Source: SG8-30 sp963715485 (GTDB lineage: Bacteria > Pseudomonadota > Gammaproteobacteria > Steroidobacterales > Steroidobacteraceae). Taken from it: a stretch of DNA of 64,000 nt. A program made the translations under genes and the position numbers. Below are positions 19,790 to 30,230 of this stretch, in pieces. The notes under the pieces are model-generated. The model saw nothing but the letters and a program-made list of their open reading frames with translations, searched no databases and was not told the DNA's origin. The stretch lies in NCBI GenBank assembly GCA_963715485.1, contig OY970244.1, positions 2,604,001-2,668,000 of the forward strand, written 5' to 3'. Position 1 is the first letter of the stretch; every line of letters begins with the position of its first letter.

Positions 19790-21181
19790 TCAGCGGCGGA
19801 CGTGCCGGATCATCCGCTTGCGGCTGCGCTGCTGGCGCGGCGTCAAGACGTTTCGCCGCCCCGCAAAGGGGTTTTCCTCGCTGCGGAACTCGACCCGCAC
19901 CGGCGTGCCAACCAAGTCGAACGCCCGCCGGAAACAGTTGCCCAGAAAGCGCCGGTAGTCCTCGGGCGTACGCTCGGCCTGGGTGCCGTGAATGACTATC
20001 ACCGGCGGGTTTCGCCCGCCCTGGTGCGCGTAGCGGAGCTTGATCCGTCGGCCGCGCACGAGCGGCGGCTGGTGCTGCTGTATCGCCCCCTCGAGTACCC
20101 TGGTGAGTTCCGGCGTAGGCAGTGTGCGCATCGCCGCCTCGTAGGCGGCCTCGACCGATTGCATGAGTTCCCCCACGCCGCTGCCGTGCAGCGCCGAGAT
20201 GAAATGAATCGGCGCGAAATCCAGGAACCTCAGTCGTACGTCCAGCTGGTCACGGATCTCCGCGCGCTGCTCGGTTGAAACGTGGTCCCACTTGTTGACC
20301 GCGATGACCATGGCGCGGCCACGGTCCGCGACGATGCCGAGCAGGGTCGCGTCCTGCTCGGCGACCGTGTCGCGCGCGTCGAGTACGCCGATAACGACAT
20401 TAGCCTCCTCGATGGCCTGAAGCGTCTTGATCACGCTGAACTTTTCCACCGCCTCGTCCACCCGCGCCCGGCGGCGCACGCCAGCCGTATCGACCAGCGT
20501 GAACTTTCGGCCATCGCGTTCGAAGGGCACGAGGATCGTGTCGCGCGTCGTGCCCGGCTCATCGAAGGTGATCAGCCTCTCCTCTCCGACGAGCCGGTTG
20601 ATCAGCGTGGACTTGCCAACATTGGGGCGCCCGATGACACAGACACGGATGTCCCGTCCCTCGGGTTCAGGCTGGTCCCCGGGCCCGGCAGGCTCAACCT
20701 CGGCAAGCACCGCATCCGCGAGTTCATCGATTCCCTGGCGGTGGGCCGCCGACAGCGCACGCGGTTCACCGAAACCGAGTGCGTGGAACTCCGACACCGC
20801 GATCTCGTCGTCGCGACCCTCCGACTTGTTGACCGCGACCACCGCGGGCTTGCCGCTTCTGCGAATCATGTTCGCGACGAACAGGTCGGAGGGAGTGAGT
20901 CCCTCACGCCCGTCGACGACAAAGACGATATGGCCAGCTTCCTCGATTGCGCGCTGCGTCTGCACTGCCATGGGCTGCTGGATGCCGCGCGGGGTCTCGA
21001 TCAGTCCACCGGTGTCGATGACGATGAACCGGTGCCGGTCGGTGCTGCCGAAACCATACTGGCGATCGCGCGTGACTCCCGGCACGTCGGCCACGAGCGC
21101 ATCCCGGGTCCTGGTCAGGACGTTGAAGATGGTGGACTTGCCCACGTTCGGGCGCCCCACCAACGCGATCACCGGCAGCAT
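19790..21181 (-). CDS. der: Ribosome-associated GTPase Der (EngA)
   Basis: A 463-residue protein started at ATG 21181 (MLPVIALVGRPNVGKSTIFN). It has tandem G domains, with P-loops GRPNVGKST in both halves, NKSE and NKWD base-recognition motifs, and a C-terminal KH-like domain ending in a basic tail (RQQRSRKRMIRHVRR). Der is needed for 50S subunit maturation. It is the last gene of the minus-strand operon, 31 bp after bamB. The open frame runs 25 codons further upstream but lacks family support. Confidence 0.97.
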   Translation of the reverse strand: MLPVIALVGRPNVGKSTIFNVLTRTRDALVADVPGVTRDRQYGFGSTDRHRFIVIDTGGLIETPRGIQQPMAVQTQRAIEEAGHIVFVVDGREGLTPSDLFVANMIRRSGKPAVVAVNKSEGRDDEIAVSEFHALGFGEPRALSAAHRQGIDELADAVLAEVEPAGPGDQPEPEGRDIRVCVIGRPNVGKSTLINRLVGEERLITFDEPGTTRDTILVPFERDGRKFTLVDTAGVRRRARVDEAVEKFSVIKTLQAIEEANVVIGVLDARDTVAEQDATLLGIVADRGRAMVIAVNKWDHVSTEQRAEIRDQLDVRLRFLDFAPIHFISALHGSGVGELMQSVEAAYEAAMRTLPTPELTRVLEGAIQQHQPPLVRGRRIKLRYAHQGGRNPPVIVIHGTQAERTPEDYRRFLGNCFRRAFDLVGTPVRVEFRSEENPFAGRRNVLTPRQQRSRKRMIRHVRR

Positions 21182-21212
21182 CCTGGTTCTCCCGGTGCGG
21201 CGTCCGCTGGTT

Positions 21213-22355
21213 TCAGCCGCGCGGGCGCGAGCGATACGCGGAGACCGTTCCGCCATCGCCCTGCACGTAAATCATTCCGTTGGCGGCGATCGGCGCGTTG
21301 CTGATGCGATCCCCGCCCGCCCTGACCCGGGCGAGCAGCGCGCCCGTCTGGCGATCGAGCCAGTGCAGGTAGCCCTCGAAGTCACCAACCACAATCGCAT
21401 CTCCATCCAGCGCCGGCCCGGTCAGCCCACGCAGCCGCATCGCATCCTGACGCCATAGCTCGGTCCCGTCGCGCCGGCTGAGTGAAACGACCGCGCTCTC
21501 TGCCGTGGACAGGTAAAGCGCGCCGGCGTCGACCGCCAGGCCGCGGTAGCTCGAGATGTCCCTCGCCCACCAGATCTGCCCCGAGCTGCGGGCGAGCATC
21601 GCGGCACGCCCCTGGAACCCGACCACGAAGATGTCGTCGCCGGACACCTGCACGTTCGCGTCGATGTCCACCAGCCTCTCCAGTTCCGTGCGCCCGCGCG
21701 GCGTCGCCACTGTCGAGGCCCAGAGCAGATCTCCTTCCGCAAGACTCAGCGCTGCGACCTTGCCATTGTCGAAGGCACACAGGGCTGCATCACCGACGAT
21801 GACAGGAGCCGCCGTGCCGCGTACGGATAGCCGTGGCACCTGCTGTTCATAATTCCACGTAAGCGTGCCATCGGCGACGTTCAGGGCGTGAATCCGGCCG
21901 TCGACCGTGTGCACCACCACGGTCGATCCACCGACCGCCGGCCGTGCCAGCACCTCGCCGCCGAGCGTCGCGCGCCAGCGCTCCGTGCCGGACACGGAAT
22001 CCAGCGCCACCAGCACGCCGTCCGGCGAGCCGACCACCACGATTCCGGCGCCAACACCGGGACCGGCGCTGAGATCCAGCTTGAGGGCCGTCTTCCACAA
22101 CGAGCGGCCACTGGCGGCGTTGACCGCCATCACGTCGCCGTCGTGTCCCGCAAGGTAGGCGACCTCGCCTTCCACCGCAGGCGAAAGTGCCAGGCGCAAG
22201 ACTTCCTCGCCGCCACCCATGCCGATGCTCCATGCGCGATCGATGCTCAGCTGCGCCTTGAAATCAACCAGCTCGGCCGGCGGCTCGACATTCTTTTCCT
22301 TGCTGCACGCGGTTGCGAGCACCAGCAGGCCGAGCAGGAGGAGTGCGTGTTTCAT
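21213..22355 (-). CDS. bamB: Outer membrane assembly lipoprotein BamB
   Basis: A 380-residue lipoprotein (lipobox LATAC near residue 17) made of PQQ-like beta-propeller repeats, seen as recurring GxxxALDxxxGxxxW patterns such as VVVGSPDGVLVALD and AASGRSLWKT. BamB is the propeller subunit of the BAM complex that inserts outer-membrane proteins. Its start overlaps the end of yfgM by 4 bp, and it is followed by der, the standard gammaproteobacterial order. Confidence 0.95.
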   Translation of the reverse strand: MKHALLLLGLLVLATACSKEKNVEPPAELVDFKAQLSIDRAWSIGMGGGEEVLRLALSPAVEGEVAYLAGHDGDVMAVNAASGRSLWKTALKLDLSAGPGVGAGIVVVGSPDGVLVALDSVSGTERWRATLGGEVLARPAVGGSTVVVHTVDGRIHALNVADGTLTWNYEQQVPRLSVRGTAAPVIVGDAALCAFDNGKVAALSLAEGDLLWASTVATPRGRTELERLVDIDANVQVSGDDIFVVGFQGRAAMLARSSGQIWWARDISSYRGLAVDAGALYLSTAESAVVSLSRRDGTELWRQDAMRLRGLTGPALDGDAIVVGDFEGYLHWLDRQTGALLARVRAGGDRISNAPIAANGMIYVQGDGGTVSAYRSRPRG

Positions 22356-23023
22356 GAGCCAGCCTGCGGTGTCGCACCACCTGCGGCCAGATCGTCTATC
22401 TTGAGCTGCAGCAACTCCGGATCGATCAGGCCGGTCGCGGACCCGGCCGAACCGGCCGCGAGTGCCTGCTGGTAGGCGGCGAGGGCGCCGGCCCGGTCCC
22501 CCTTGGCCAGCAACGCGTCACCGCGCAGTTCCGCCGCTGCAGCGCCAACGGCCGGCGCGTCCGCACCGTCGAGTGTCGCCAGCGCAGCGTCGTGGTCGCC
22601 CTGGGCAATCTGTACCCGTGCGAGCCTGAAGCGCGCGACCAGGGCCAGTTCGGCGTCCTTCGACTCGTCCATGACCTGGCGTAGCCTGGCGGCAGCTTGG
22701 TCCAGATTGCCGGCTTCGACGTCAACTCTCGCCAGCACCAGCACGGTCTGGTCGGCGTAGGGCGTCGAACCGTACTGGCCGATGATCTCGGCGGCCAGTT
22801 CCTGGCCGCGGGCCTGGTCGGAGCTGTCGAATGCCTGCAGCATCGTCACGAAGCGCTGGCCGGCCTCGCGCGACTTGCCGTCCAGGTATGCGTTCCAGCC
22901 CTGCCAGCCGTACAGGCCGCCAAGGCCCAGCCCGATGCCGGCCACCAGCCACAGCCAGTTCTCCTTGAACCACTGCTTGAGCTGCTCGGCTTGCTCGCGT
23001 TCGTCGAGATATTCGTCAACCAT
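22352..23023 (-). CDS. yfgM: YfgM family tetratricopeptide protein (SecYEG ancillary subunit)
   Basis: A 223-residue inner-membrane protein. A short cytosolic N-terminus (VDEYLDEREQAEQLKQWF) leads to one transmembrane helix (about residues 24-42) and a periplasmic TPR-like helical region. In E. coli YfgM binds the SecYEG translocon and PpiD and hands over periplasmic clients. Position between hisS and bamB supports the call. Confidence 0.92.
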   Translation of the reverse strand: MVDEYLDEREQAEQLKQWFKENWLWLVAGIGLGLGGLYGWQGWNAYLDGKSREAGQRFVTMLQAFDSSDQARGQELAAEIIGQYGSTPYADQTVLVLARVDVEAGNLDQAAARLRQVMDESKDAELALVARFRLARVQIAQGDHDAALATLDGADAPAVGAAAAELRGDALLAKGDRAGALAAYQQALAAGSAGSATGLIDPELLQLKIDDLAAGGATPQAGS

Positions 23024-23086
23024 TTCCGTTCACCATCCTGCCGGTCGCCGACTGTGGCGATCCACCTGCTGTAACCCTGATACCGC

Positions 23087-24360
<1,274 letters not shown>

Positions 24361-24361
<1 letters not shown>

Positions 24362-24993
24362 CAGGAGTCGTGAATCCCGCCATCGTAACTGGCGTTCTCG
24401 CCGGAAACGGCAGGCTGAACCCGGCTCGTTTGCCCCGCTGGGCTGCCTGCCGGCGGCGATTCCTGGGCGTCCCCGGATGGTGCGGCCGGTCCCGGCTCGT
24501 CCGCGGGCTCCCCGAAGGCCGCAGAAGCCGGCGCCTCGAGCACCTCCTCGGTCTGCGCACCCGCCGGCTGCGGCGCCGGTTCATCCGTGACACGGCCCTT
24601 CCACAACCACCATCCTGCCATCGCAACCAGTGCCACGAAGATGACCGCCAGCCACGGCTGCCATCGCAGGGGTCGGCTACGCTCGCTTTTCACGTGGGTA
24701 TGCGCACTGGCCGGAGGAATCAGCGTCGATTCGGCCACGCGGCTGGACGACGCATCGTAGTCCCGCAGCAGCTCGTCTGCGGGCCGGCCCAGCAGCGCCG
24801 AGTACTTGCGCAGATGGCCGCGAGCGAATACCGGTGGTCCGAGGATCTCGTAGTGGCCCTCCTCCATCGCCAAGACTGTCTCCGGCGTGAGCCTGAGTTG
24901 CTCGGCGACCTGGGCAGGCGAGAGCCCGCGCGCCTGGCGGGCGGCCGCAAGTGCCGCCCCGGGCGAGCTCAAACCCGACGCGGGCACGTTCAC
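24361..24993 (-). CDS. rodZ: RodZ-like helix-turn-helix membrane protein (short form)
   Basis: A 210-residue protein with an N-terminal HTH_25 domain (residues about 12-75; LSPAQVAEQLRLTPETVLAMEEG and FARGHLRKYSALLG), a basic juxtamembrane segment and one transmembrane helix (WLAVIFVALVAMAGWWLW, about 125-142). RodZ links MreB filaments to the cell-wall elongation machinery. The periplasmic part is only about 65 residues of Pro/Ala/Glu-rich sequence, so the beta-rich DUF4115 domain of full-length RodZ is missing. It overlaps pilW by 4 bp. Confidence 0.85.
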
Positions 24994-25754
24994 TCGTTCT
25001 CCTTGCGCGCGAGTTCTTCAAGAATCCGGGTCTCCGGCGACTCCGGAAACCGCGACCTGAGTCGGGTCTCGTACTCAGCCGCCGCATCCAGGTCGCCAAG
25101 CGCCTTCTCCACCTGGTAGCCCAGCATCAGCACGTCGGCCGTGCCGGGTGTCGTCGCGAGGTAACGCTGCAGGAACGCGCGCGACTGCATGTAGTTGCGC
25201 CGCTCGAACGAAACGCCCGCCATCTGCAGCAGGGCCTCCGAATACTGTCCACGCTGTGCTACGGCAAGCCGCAGGTATTCTTCCGACTGTTCGAGCCTTC
25301 CGGCCCGCCGCGCGCACACCCCGGCGTTCGTATAAGCGACCTCGGGCGTGCGGTAAAGCGGATTTCGCGCAGCCAGGAGGAACGTTTCCTCACCCTTCTT
25401 CGGCTGGCCGTTGCGGCACAGGAATGCACCGAGCGCGTTCTGCGCCTCCGGGTTGCCCGGCTGGAGCTTGAGGGCCTCGCGATAGTGGTGCTCGGCCTTG
25501 CCGACTTCCAGCATCTGCTCGTACAGCAGTCCGGCGGCAAGCTGTACGCCAGGATCCTTCGGGTTCTGCTGCAGCGCCTTTTCTATCTTTTCGCGTGCGA
25601 TCTCCAGTTGGCCCTGCTTCATGTACTCGACGCCGAGCCGGGCGTTGATCCGCGCCGCGTCATGCATCGGGTCGCCGGCACCCGTCTGCTGTGCGACTCC
25701 CGGGCTGGCGGCCAGCAACAATGCGACAGCCAGCCATGCAGATATTGACTTCAT
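24990..25754 (-). CDS. pilW: Type IV pilus biogenesis/stability protein PilW (PilF)
   Basis: A 254-residue exported TPR protein. A signal peptide (MKSISAWLAVALLLAASPGVA) is followed by about six TPR units (for example LGVEYMKQGQLEIAREKIEK and AGLLYEQMLEVGKAEHHYRE). There is no lipobox cysteine, whereas PilF/PilW is usually a lipoprotein. The family is the pilotin for PilQ secretin multimerisation. It overlaps rodZ and rlmN by 4 bp each, so the three are translationally coupled. Confidence 0.9.
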   Translation of the reverse strand: MKSISAWLAVALLLAASPGVAQQTGAGDPMHDAARINARLGVEYMKQGQLEIAREKIEKALQQNPKDPGVQLAAGLLYEQMLEVGKAEHHYREALKLQPGNPEAQNALGAFLCRNGQPKKGEETFLLAARNPLYRTPEVAYTNAGVCARRAGRLEQSEEYLRLAVAQRGQYSEALLQMAGVSFERRNYMQSRAFLQRYLATTPGTADVLMLGYQVEKALGDLDAAAEYETRLRSRFPESPETRILEELARKENE

Positions 25755-26875
25755 GTTTGCACCGTGACGCCGACGAGCCTGCGACCAAGCCGGACCTGCG
25801 TCCGGTCGAGCACGCGGCCCTTGAGCTGACCGCAGGCGGCGTCGATGTCGTCGCCGCGGGTCCTGCGGATGGTTGCAATCACGCCCTGGCGCATGAGCTG
25901 GTCCCGAAAACCGGCGATCACCGGCTCCGGCGAGCGCCGGTAGCGCGTGCCCGGGAACGTGTTGAAAGGTATCAGGTTCACCTTCGCATCGTGACCCTTG
26001 AGAAGCCGCGCAAGTTCCCGCGCATGCTCGGGGCGGTCGTTGATCCCGTCCAGCATGACGTACTCGAAGGTCACGCTGCGGCCGTTCTGGCGCTCGAGAT
26101 AGTGCCAGCAGGCCGCAAGGAGATCGGCAATGGGATGCAACCGGTTGATCGGCACGAGCTCATTGCGCAGCGCGTCGTTTGGCGCGTGCAGGGAGACTGC
26201 CAGCGCGACGTTACAGTCCTCGGCCAACCGGTAGAGCTGCGGCACCAGCCCGGACGTCGACAGGGTGACACGGCGCCGTGACAGGTCGTAGCCGAGATCA
26301 TCCATCATGACCCGCATCGCCGGCACCACGTTCCGGTAGTTCGCAAGCGGCTCGCCCATGCCCATCAGCACGACGTTGGTAATCACCCGAGGGCCATCAG
26401 GATCGGCTCCCAGTTCCCGGTTCGCCAGCCACACCTGGCCAACGATCTCGGCCGCAGACAGGTTGCGGTTGAATCCCTGCTGCGCGGTCGAGCAGAAGGA
26501 ACAATCGAGAGCGCAGCCGACCTGGCTCGAGATGCACAGGGTGCCTCGGCCGGGCTCCGGGATGAAGACAGTTTCTATTGCCTGCTCTGCGCCAGTCGCG
26601 CCGGGAGCCCGCAGCAGCCACTTGCGGGTGCCGTCGGCGGAGGCGGTTGCGGTAACGATCTCCGGCACGCGTATATCGGCGGCATCGGCCAGCTTTGCGC
26701 GAAAATCCCGCGCCAGGTCGGTCATGTTGCCGAAGTCGGACACGCCCTTGCGATACATCCACTTCATCAGCTGCCGCGCACGGAAGGGCTTGGCTCCCAG
26801 CGATACCACGTACGACTCGAGTTCTGGCCGCGACAGCCCGAGCAGGTTGATCTTGTTGTTGGCGGCTGGATTCAC
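25751..26875 (-). CDS. rlmN: Dual-specificity 23S rRNA/tRNA adenine-C2 methyltransferase RlmN
   Basis: A radical SAM enzyme methylating C2 of A2503 in 23S rRNA and A37 in some tRNAs. The SAM cluster motif is CALDCSFC, the mechanistic cysteine near the C-terminus is in DIDAACGQLKG, and TFEYVMLDGIND and PFNTFPGTRYRRS are typical. I start it at GTG 26875 (VNPAANNKINLLG), 13 bp after the ndk stop, giving 374 residues. An ATG at 26971 would add 32 basic residues and overlap ndk by 83 bp. Confidence 0.94.
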   Translation of the reverse strand: MNPAANNKINLLGLSRPELESYVVSLGAKPFRARQLMKWMYRKGVSDFGNMTDLARDFRAKLADAADIRVPEIVTATASADGTRKWLLRAPGATGAEQAIETVFIPEPGRGTLCISSQVGCALDCSFCSTAQQGFNRNLSAAEIVGQVWLANRELGADPDGPRVITNVVLMGMGEPLANYRNVVPAMRVMMDDLGYDLSRRRVTLSTSGLVPQLYRLAEDCNVALAVSLHAPNDALRNELVPINRLHPIADLLAACWHYLERQNGRSVTFEYVMLDGINDRPEHARELARLLKGHDAKVNLIPFNTFPGTRYRRSPEPVIAGFRDQLMRQGVIATIRRTRGDDIDAACGQLKGRVLDRTQVRLGRRLVGVTVQT

Positions 26876-26888
26876 TGCAGTCGTTCGC

Positions 26889-27320
26889 TCAGCGGGTGCG
26901 CGGGCAGAGCTCGATCTCGCTGAAGAAAAACGCGATCTCGCGCGCCGCATTCTCGGCGCTGTCAGAGCCATGCACGACGTTCTCTTCGATGCTGGCGGCG
27001 AGATCGGCGCGGATCGTGCCCGGCGCGGCCTTCTTCGGATCGGTCGCCCCCATGATCTCGCGGTGCCGCAGCACGGCGTTCTCTCCCTCCAGCACCTGTA
27101 CGATGACGGGCCCTGAAGTCATGTAGGCGCAAAGGTCGCTGAAGAACGGCCGCTCGCGGTGCACCGCGTAGAAGCCCTCGGCCTGGGTCCGGCTCAGCTG
27201 CAACATCCTTGCGGCGACGATCACGAGACCCGCCTGCTCGAAGCGGCGGTAGACCTCGCCGATCAGGTTCTTCTCGACTCCGTCCGGCTTGACGATGGAA
27301 AGGGTGCGCTCTACGGCCAT
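26889..27320 (-). CDS. ndk: Nucleoside diphosphate kinase
   Basis: A 143-residue enzyme from ATG 27320 (MAVERTLSIVKPDGV), the usual family start and length; an in-frame ATG 10 codons upstream is less likely. The active-site histidine lies in VVHGSDSAENAAREI, and RPFFSDLCAYMTSGP is conserved. It exchanges gamma-phosphates between NTPs and NDPs. It heads the run ndk-rlmN-pilW-rodZ-hisS-yfgM-bamB-der. Confidence 0.97.
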   Translation of the reverse strand: MAVERTLSIVKPDGVEKNLIGEVYRRFEQAGLVIVAARMLQLSRTQAEGFYAVHRERPFFSDLCAYMTSGPVIVQVLEGENAVLRHREIMGATDPKKAAPGTIRADLAASIEENVVHGSDSAENAAREIAFFFSEIELCPRTR

Positions 27321-27483
27321 GAGATCCTCGGGAATATTCGCGGTTGACAACGTAAAGCCGGCGGACGCCCACGCGCTCGGCGAGGGGCCCGACCGGCTGC
27401 CTCAAACAGGGTAGTCTAGCGTTGAGCCCGGGTCCCCGGCAAATGAAGGAAAAGCACGGAAGTACCCGTACCCCAAGGAAAAA

Positions 27484-27807
27484 TCAGACGCTGAAGCTTT
27501 CGCCGCAGCCGCATTCGCCCTTGACGTTGGGATTGCGGAAGCGGAATGCCTCGCTCAGCCCGTGGCGCACGAAGTCGATCTCCGTGCCGTCGATGAGCGA
27601 AAGGCTCTGGGCGTCCACCACGACCTTCACACCCTCGCTGTCGAACACCCGGTCGCCAGCCTCGATCTCGTCTGCGTAGTTGACTACGTAGGCATAGCCG
27701 GAACAGCCGGTCTTGCGGATGCCCAGCCGGAGTCCGACTCCCTGGCCGCGGGACGCAATGAAATTACGAACCCGTTCGGCTGCCGACTTGGTGAGTGTTA
27801 TGGCCAT
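27484..27807 (-). CDS. iscA: A-type iron-sulfur carrier IscA
   Basis: A 107-residue protein. Cys35 (RKTGCSGYAY) and Cys99/Cys101 (GECGCGESFSV) are the three conserved ligands. Length, MAITLTKSAAERV and FVRHGLSEAF match IscA more than ErpA or SufA. It passes Fe-S clusters to target apoproteins. It lies 42 bp after the IscU-like gene in the order iscS-iscU-iscA, but hscB, hscA, fdx and iscR are not adjacent. Confidence 0.93.
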   Translation of the reverse strand: MAITLTKSAAERVRNFIASRGQGVGLRLGIRKTGCSGYAYVVNYADEIEAGDRVFDSEGVKVVVDAQSLSLIDGTEIDFVRHGLSEAFRFRNPNVKGECGCGESFSV

Positions 27808-27849
27808 CTGCAGTGTGGATTTCCCGTGGCGGCGGAAGTTCCCGGCATT

Positions 27850-28236
27850 TTACTGTGCTTCGCGCATTCCTGCAGCGAGACCGTGCAGGGCGTCCTCCAG
27901 AACCAGAAATCGCCCCAGTTTCTCGGGTGGCGCATCGAGTTCGCGAGCCAGCGCCGCGGCATCAAGCACCACAGCCTCTGCAGGCGTCTGGCCAACCATG
28001 CGTTCCGCAACCAGGGCACAGGCGGCAAGCAGGTGCGGGCATCCCCAGGCGCGAAAGCGGGCATCGGCGACTCGACCCTGGTACAGCCGCAGGTCGAAGC
28101 GCACCCAGGCTGCGCGATCGAGTGCCATCGCTTCCCCGTGGCGGCGGGCGCCTGGCCCGGCCGGCAGGGATCCGCTGTGCGGCGCAGTCGCAAACAGCCG
28201 TCGGACTACCTCCGAGTACCTGGGAACCCCGGTCAC
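27850..28236 (-). CDS. Degenerate IscU/NifU-like scaffold protein
   Basis: A 128-residue protein whose second half aligns with IscU: DARFRAWGCPHLLAACALV, then ALARELDAPPEKL and LEDALHGLAAG. Of the three IscU cluster ligands only the middle one is kept (Cys66). The first (the ACGD motif) is replaced by ARRHGEAM, and the third (the HCSILAEDA motif) by GRFLVLEDA. The N-terminal third is diverged and Pro/Gly-rich. Its ATG overlaps the iscS stop by 4 bp. It is probably not a normal scaffold; it might modulate IscS or chaperone transfer. The family call is fairly firm, the role unknown. Confidence 0.75.
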   Translation of the reverse strand: MTGVPRYSEVVRRLFATAPHSGSLPAGPGARRHGEAMALDRAAWVRFDLRLYQGRVADARFRAWGCPHLLAACALVAERMVGQTPAEAVVLDAAALARELDAPPEKLGRFLVLEDALHGLAAGMREAQ

Positions 28237-29414
28237 CTGACTCGCTCCAGCGCGCCGGGCGGGGCAATGCTGCGCAGGCGCTCGAGCGCGTGCAGGATGG
28301 CTCCCGCTGCCTCATCGACGTCCTGTTCACTGGTGAAACGACCGACACTGAGCCTGAGCGAGGCCTGGCATCCCAGGTCGGACAGACCGAGCGCCCGCAG
28401 CACGTAGGAAGGTTCTGCGGACGCCGCATTGCAGGCGGACCCACTCGAGGCGCATACCGCGCCTTCTAGCTCGAGCAACAGGCTTTCTCCCTCGATCCCG
28501 GCGAAGCCGACGTTGAGAATCCCGGGCAGGGACGGTTCACCGCCGCCGTTTCGCCACAATGGCGCGGCCGGCTGCAGCAGCCGCCACAGTTTCTCGCGCA
28601 GGGCGCTCACTCTGGTCGCCTCCATCATCAGGTCGGCCGCCGCGATCCGGCATGCCACGCCGAAACCGACCGCCTGATGGGTGGCCAGGGTTCCCGACCT
28701 GAGACCGCGCTCCTGTCCGCCGCCGAACTGCAGGGGCTGCAGTGCCGGGCGCGGAAGCGGCCTGACATAAAGCGCGCCGATCCCCTTCGGCCCTCCCAGC
28801 TTGTGGGCGGTAAAGGCGACCAGGTCCGCGTTCCAGCCGTCGACGTCCACCGGCACACGGCCGGCACTCTGCGCAGCGTCGACGTGCAGGAGCACGTCTC
28901 GTGCACGACAGATGGCGCCGATGGCGGCAACTTCGTTTATGACACCGGTCTCGTTGTTGCCGTGCATCACCGACACCAGCAGTGTATCGGGTCGCAGGGC
29001 GGCCTCGACCTGCGCCGGGTCGATCCGGCCGTCTGCCGCCGGCTTCAGCCAACTGACCTGGAAACCTTCGCGCTCCAGCTGCCGGCATGCGTCGATCACG
29101 GCGCGATGCTCAACACGCGAGGTCACCACATGCCCGCCATGGCTTGCTTTGGCCCGGCAGGCCCCCAGGATCGCGAGGTTGTCGCTTTCAGTCGCGCCCG
29201 AGGTGAACAGGATCGATTCGGGCCTGGCGCCGATCAACCCGGCGACCGATGCCCGCGCCTGCTCGATGGCTTCGGCCGCACGCCGACCTTCGGTGTGGCC
29301 CGCCGACGGGTTGGCGTGTGGCCCCTGCGGCCCGAGGCAGATGGCCATGGCCGCCGCCACCTCGGGATGAACCGGGGAGCTTGCCGCATAGTCCAGGTAG
29401 ACCGCCCGGCGCAC
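28233..29414 (-). CDS. iscS: Cysteine desulfurase (IscS/NifS family)
   Basis: A 393-residue PLP enzyme that supplies sulfur for Fe-S clusters and tRNA thiolation. The PLP lysine is Lys205 in TAHKLGGPKG, and the substrate loop with the catalytic Cys328 reads SSGSACNAASAEP, the long-loop class I (IscS/NifS) form. HVDAAQSAGRVPVD and SVMHGNNETGVI are conserved. It lies 3 bp after trmJ and overlaps the IscU-like gene. Confidence 0.93.
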   Translation of the reverse strand: MRRAVYLDYAASSPVHPEVAAAMAICLGPQGPHANPSAGHTEGRRAAEAIEQARASVAGLIGARPESILFTSGATESDNLAILGACRAKASHGGHVVTSRVEHRAVIDACRQLEREGFQVSWLKPAADGRIDPAQVEAALRPDTLLVSVMHGNNETGVINEVAAIGAICRARDVLLHVDAAQSAGRVPVDVDGWNADLVAFTAHKLGGPKGIGALYVRPLPRPALQPLQFGGGQERGLRSGTLATHQAVGFGVACRIAAADLMMEATRVSALREKLWRLLQPAAPLWRNGGGEPSLPGILNVGFAGIEGESLLLELEGAVCASSGSACNAASAEPSYVLRALGLSDLGCQASLRLSVGRFTSEQDVDEAAGAILHALERLRSIAPPGALERVR

Positions 29415-29417
29415 CCT

Positions 29418-30146
29418 TCAGCCCCGTTCGTCCCGCGCGATCGTGCGCTGCACAGCGGTCAACAGTCCACGCAGGATCTGGACTTCCTTTTCGTCCGGCA
29501 CGGCGCGAGCCAGCAGCCGCTCGAGCCGAAACCCGAGGTTGGCGATGTTCCGCTGGTCGGTGAAGCCTATCTGCCCGAGTACGGAGGCGAGATGCGCGTG
29601 CAGTTTGGCGACCTGTTCCGGGGTCGCCGGCGGCGCCTCCGGCGCCAGCCGGCGCGGCTCGACGCCGGTCGCCATCCGTAATTCCCAGGCCACGATCTGC
29701 ACCGCCTGCGCCAGGTTCAACGACTCATAGGCCGAATCGGACGGGACGTTGAGCAGCGCGTGGCATGCAGCGAGGTCCTCGTTGGACAGGCCGTTGCGCT
29801 CCCCTCCGAACAGCACCGCGACCGGACGAGTCGCGGCTTCGTCGACGGCTCGCCTGGCCGCCTCGCGCGGGTCAAGAACGGTCCAGTTTGCGCTGCGCGG
29901 CCGCGCGCTCGTGCCGAGCACGAAGCCGCAGCCTTCGATCGCCATGGCTATCGAGTCGACCACTTGCGCCCGCTCGAGCAAGTCACCGGCCCCGGAGGCT
30001 CGTACCGTCGCCTCGGGACTCGGAAATTCCTTCGGCCTGACGAGCACCAGATCCGTGAGCCCCATGTTCTTCATGGCGCGCGCGGCCGCACCCACGTTTC
30101 CGGGGTGGCTCGGTTCGACCAGGACCATGCGGATCGGCTGGTTCAT
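29418..30146 (-). CDS. trmJ: tRNA (cytidine/uridine-32-2'-O)-methyltransferase TrmJ
   Basis: A 242-residue SPOUT methyltransferase. VLVEPSHPGNVGAAARAMKN at the N-terminus, LFGGERNGLSNEDLAACH and SLNLAQAVQIVAWELR form the knot-type SAM site. It methylates the 2'-OH of nucleotide 32 in several tRNAs. It is divergent from suhB by 84 bp and upstream of iscS, as in E. coli. Confidence 0.95.
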   Translation of the reverse strand: MNQPIRMVLVEPSHPGNVGAAARAMKNMGLTDLVLVRPKEFPSPEATVRASGAGDLLERAQVVDSIAMAIEGCGFVLGTSARPRSANWTVLDPREAARRAVDEAATRPVAVLFGGERNGLSNEDLAACHALLNVPSDSAYESLNLAQAVQIVAWELRMATGVEPRRLAPEAPPATPEQVAKLHAHLASVLGQIGFTDQRNIANLGFRLERLLARAVPDEKEVQILRGLLTAVQRTIARDERG

Positions 30147-30230
30147 CGCGGCTCCGTCTGCTTGCTGGTATTCTAGCCCCCTGCGCCGCGGAGCCGTCCG
30201 TCAGGCGCCGTTCTTTAAGCGGAAATCGAC

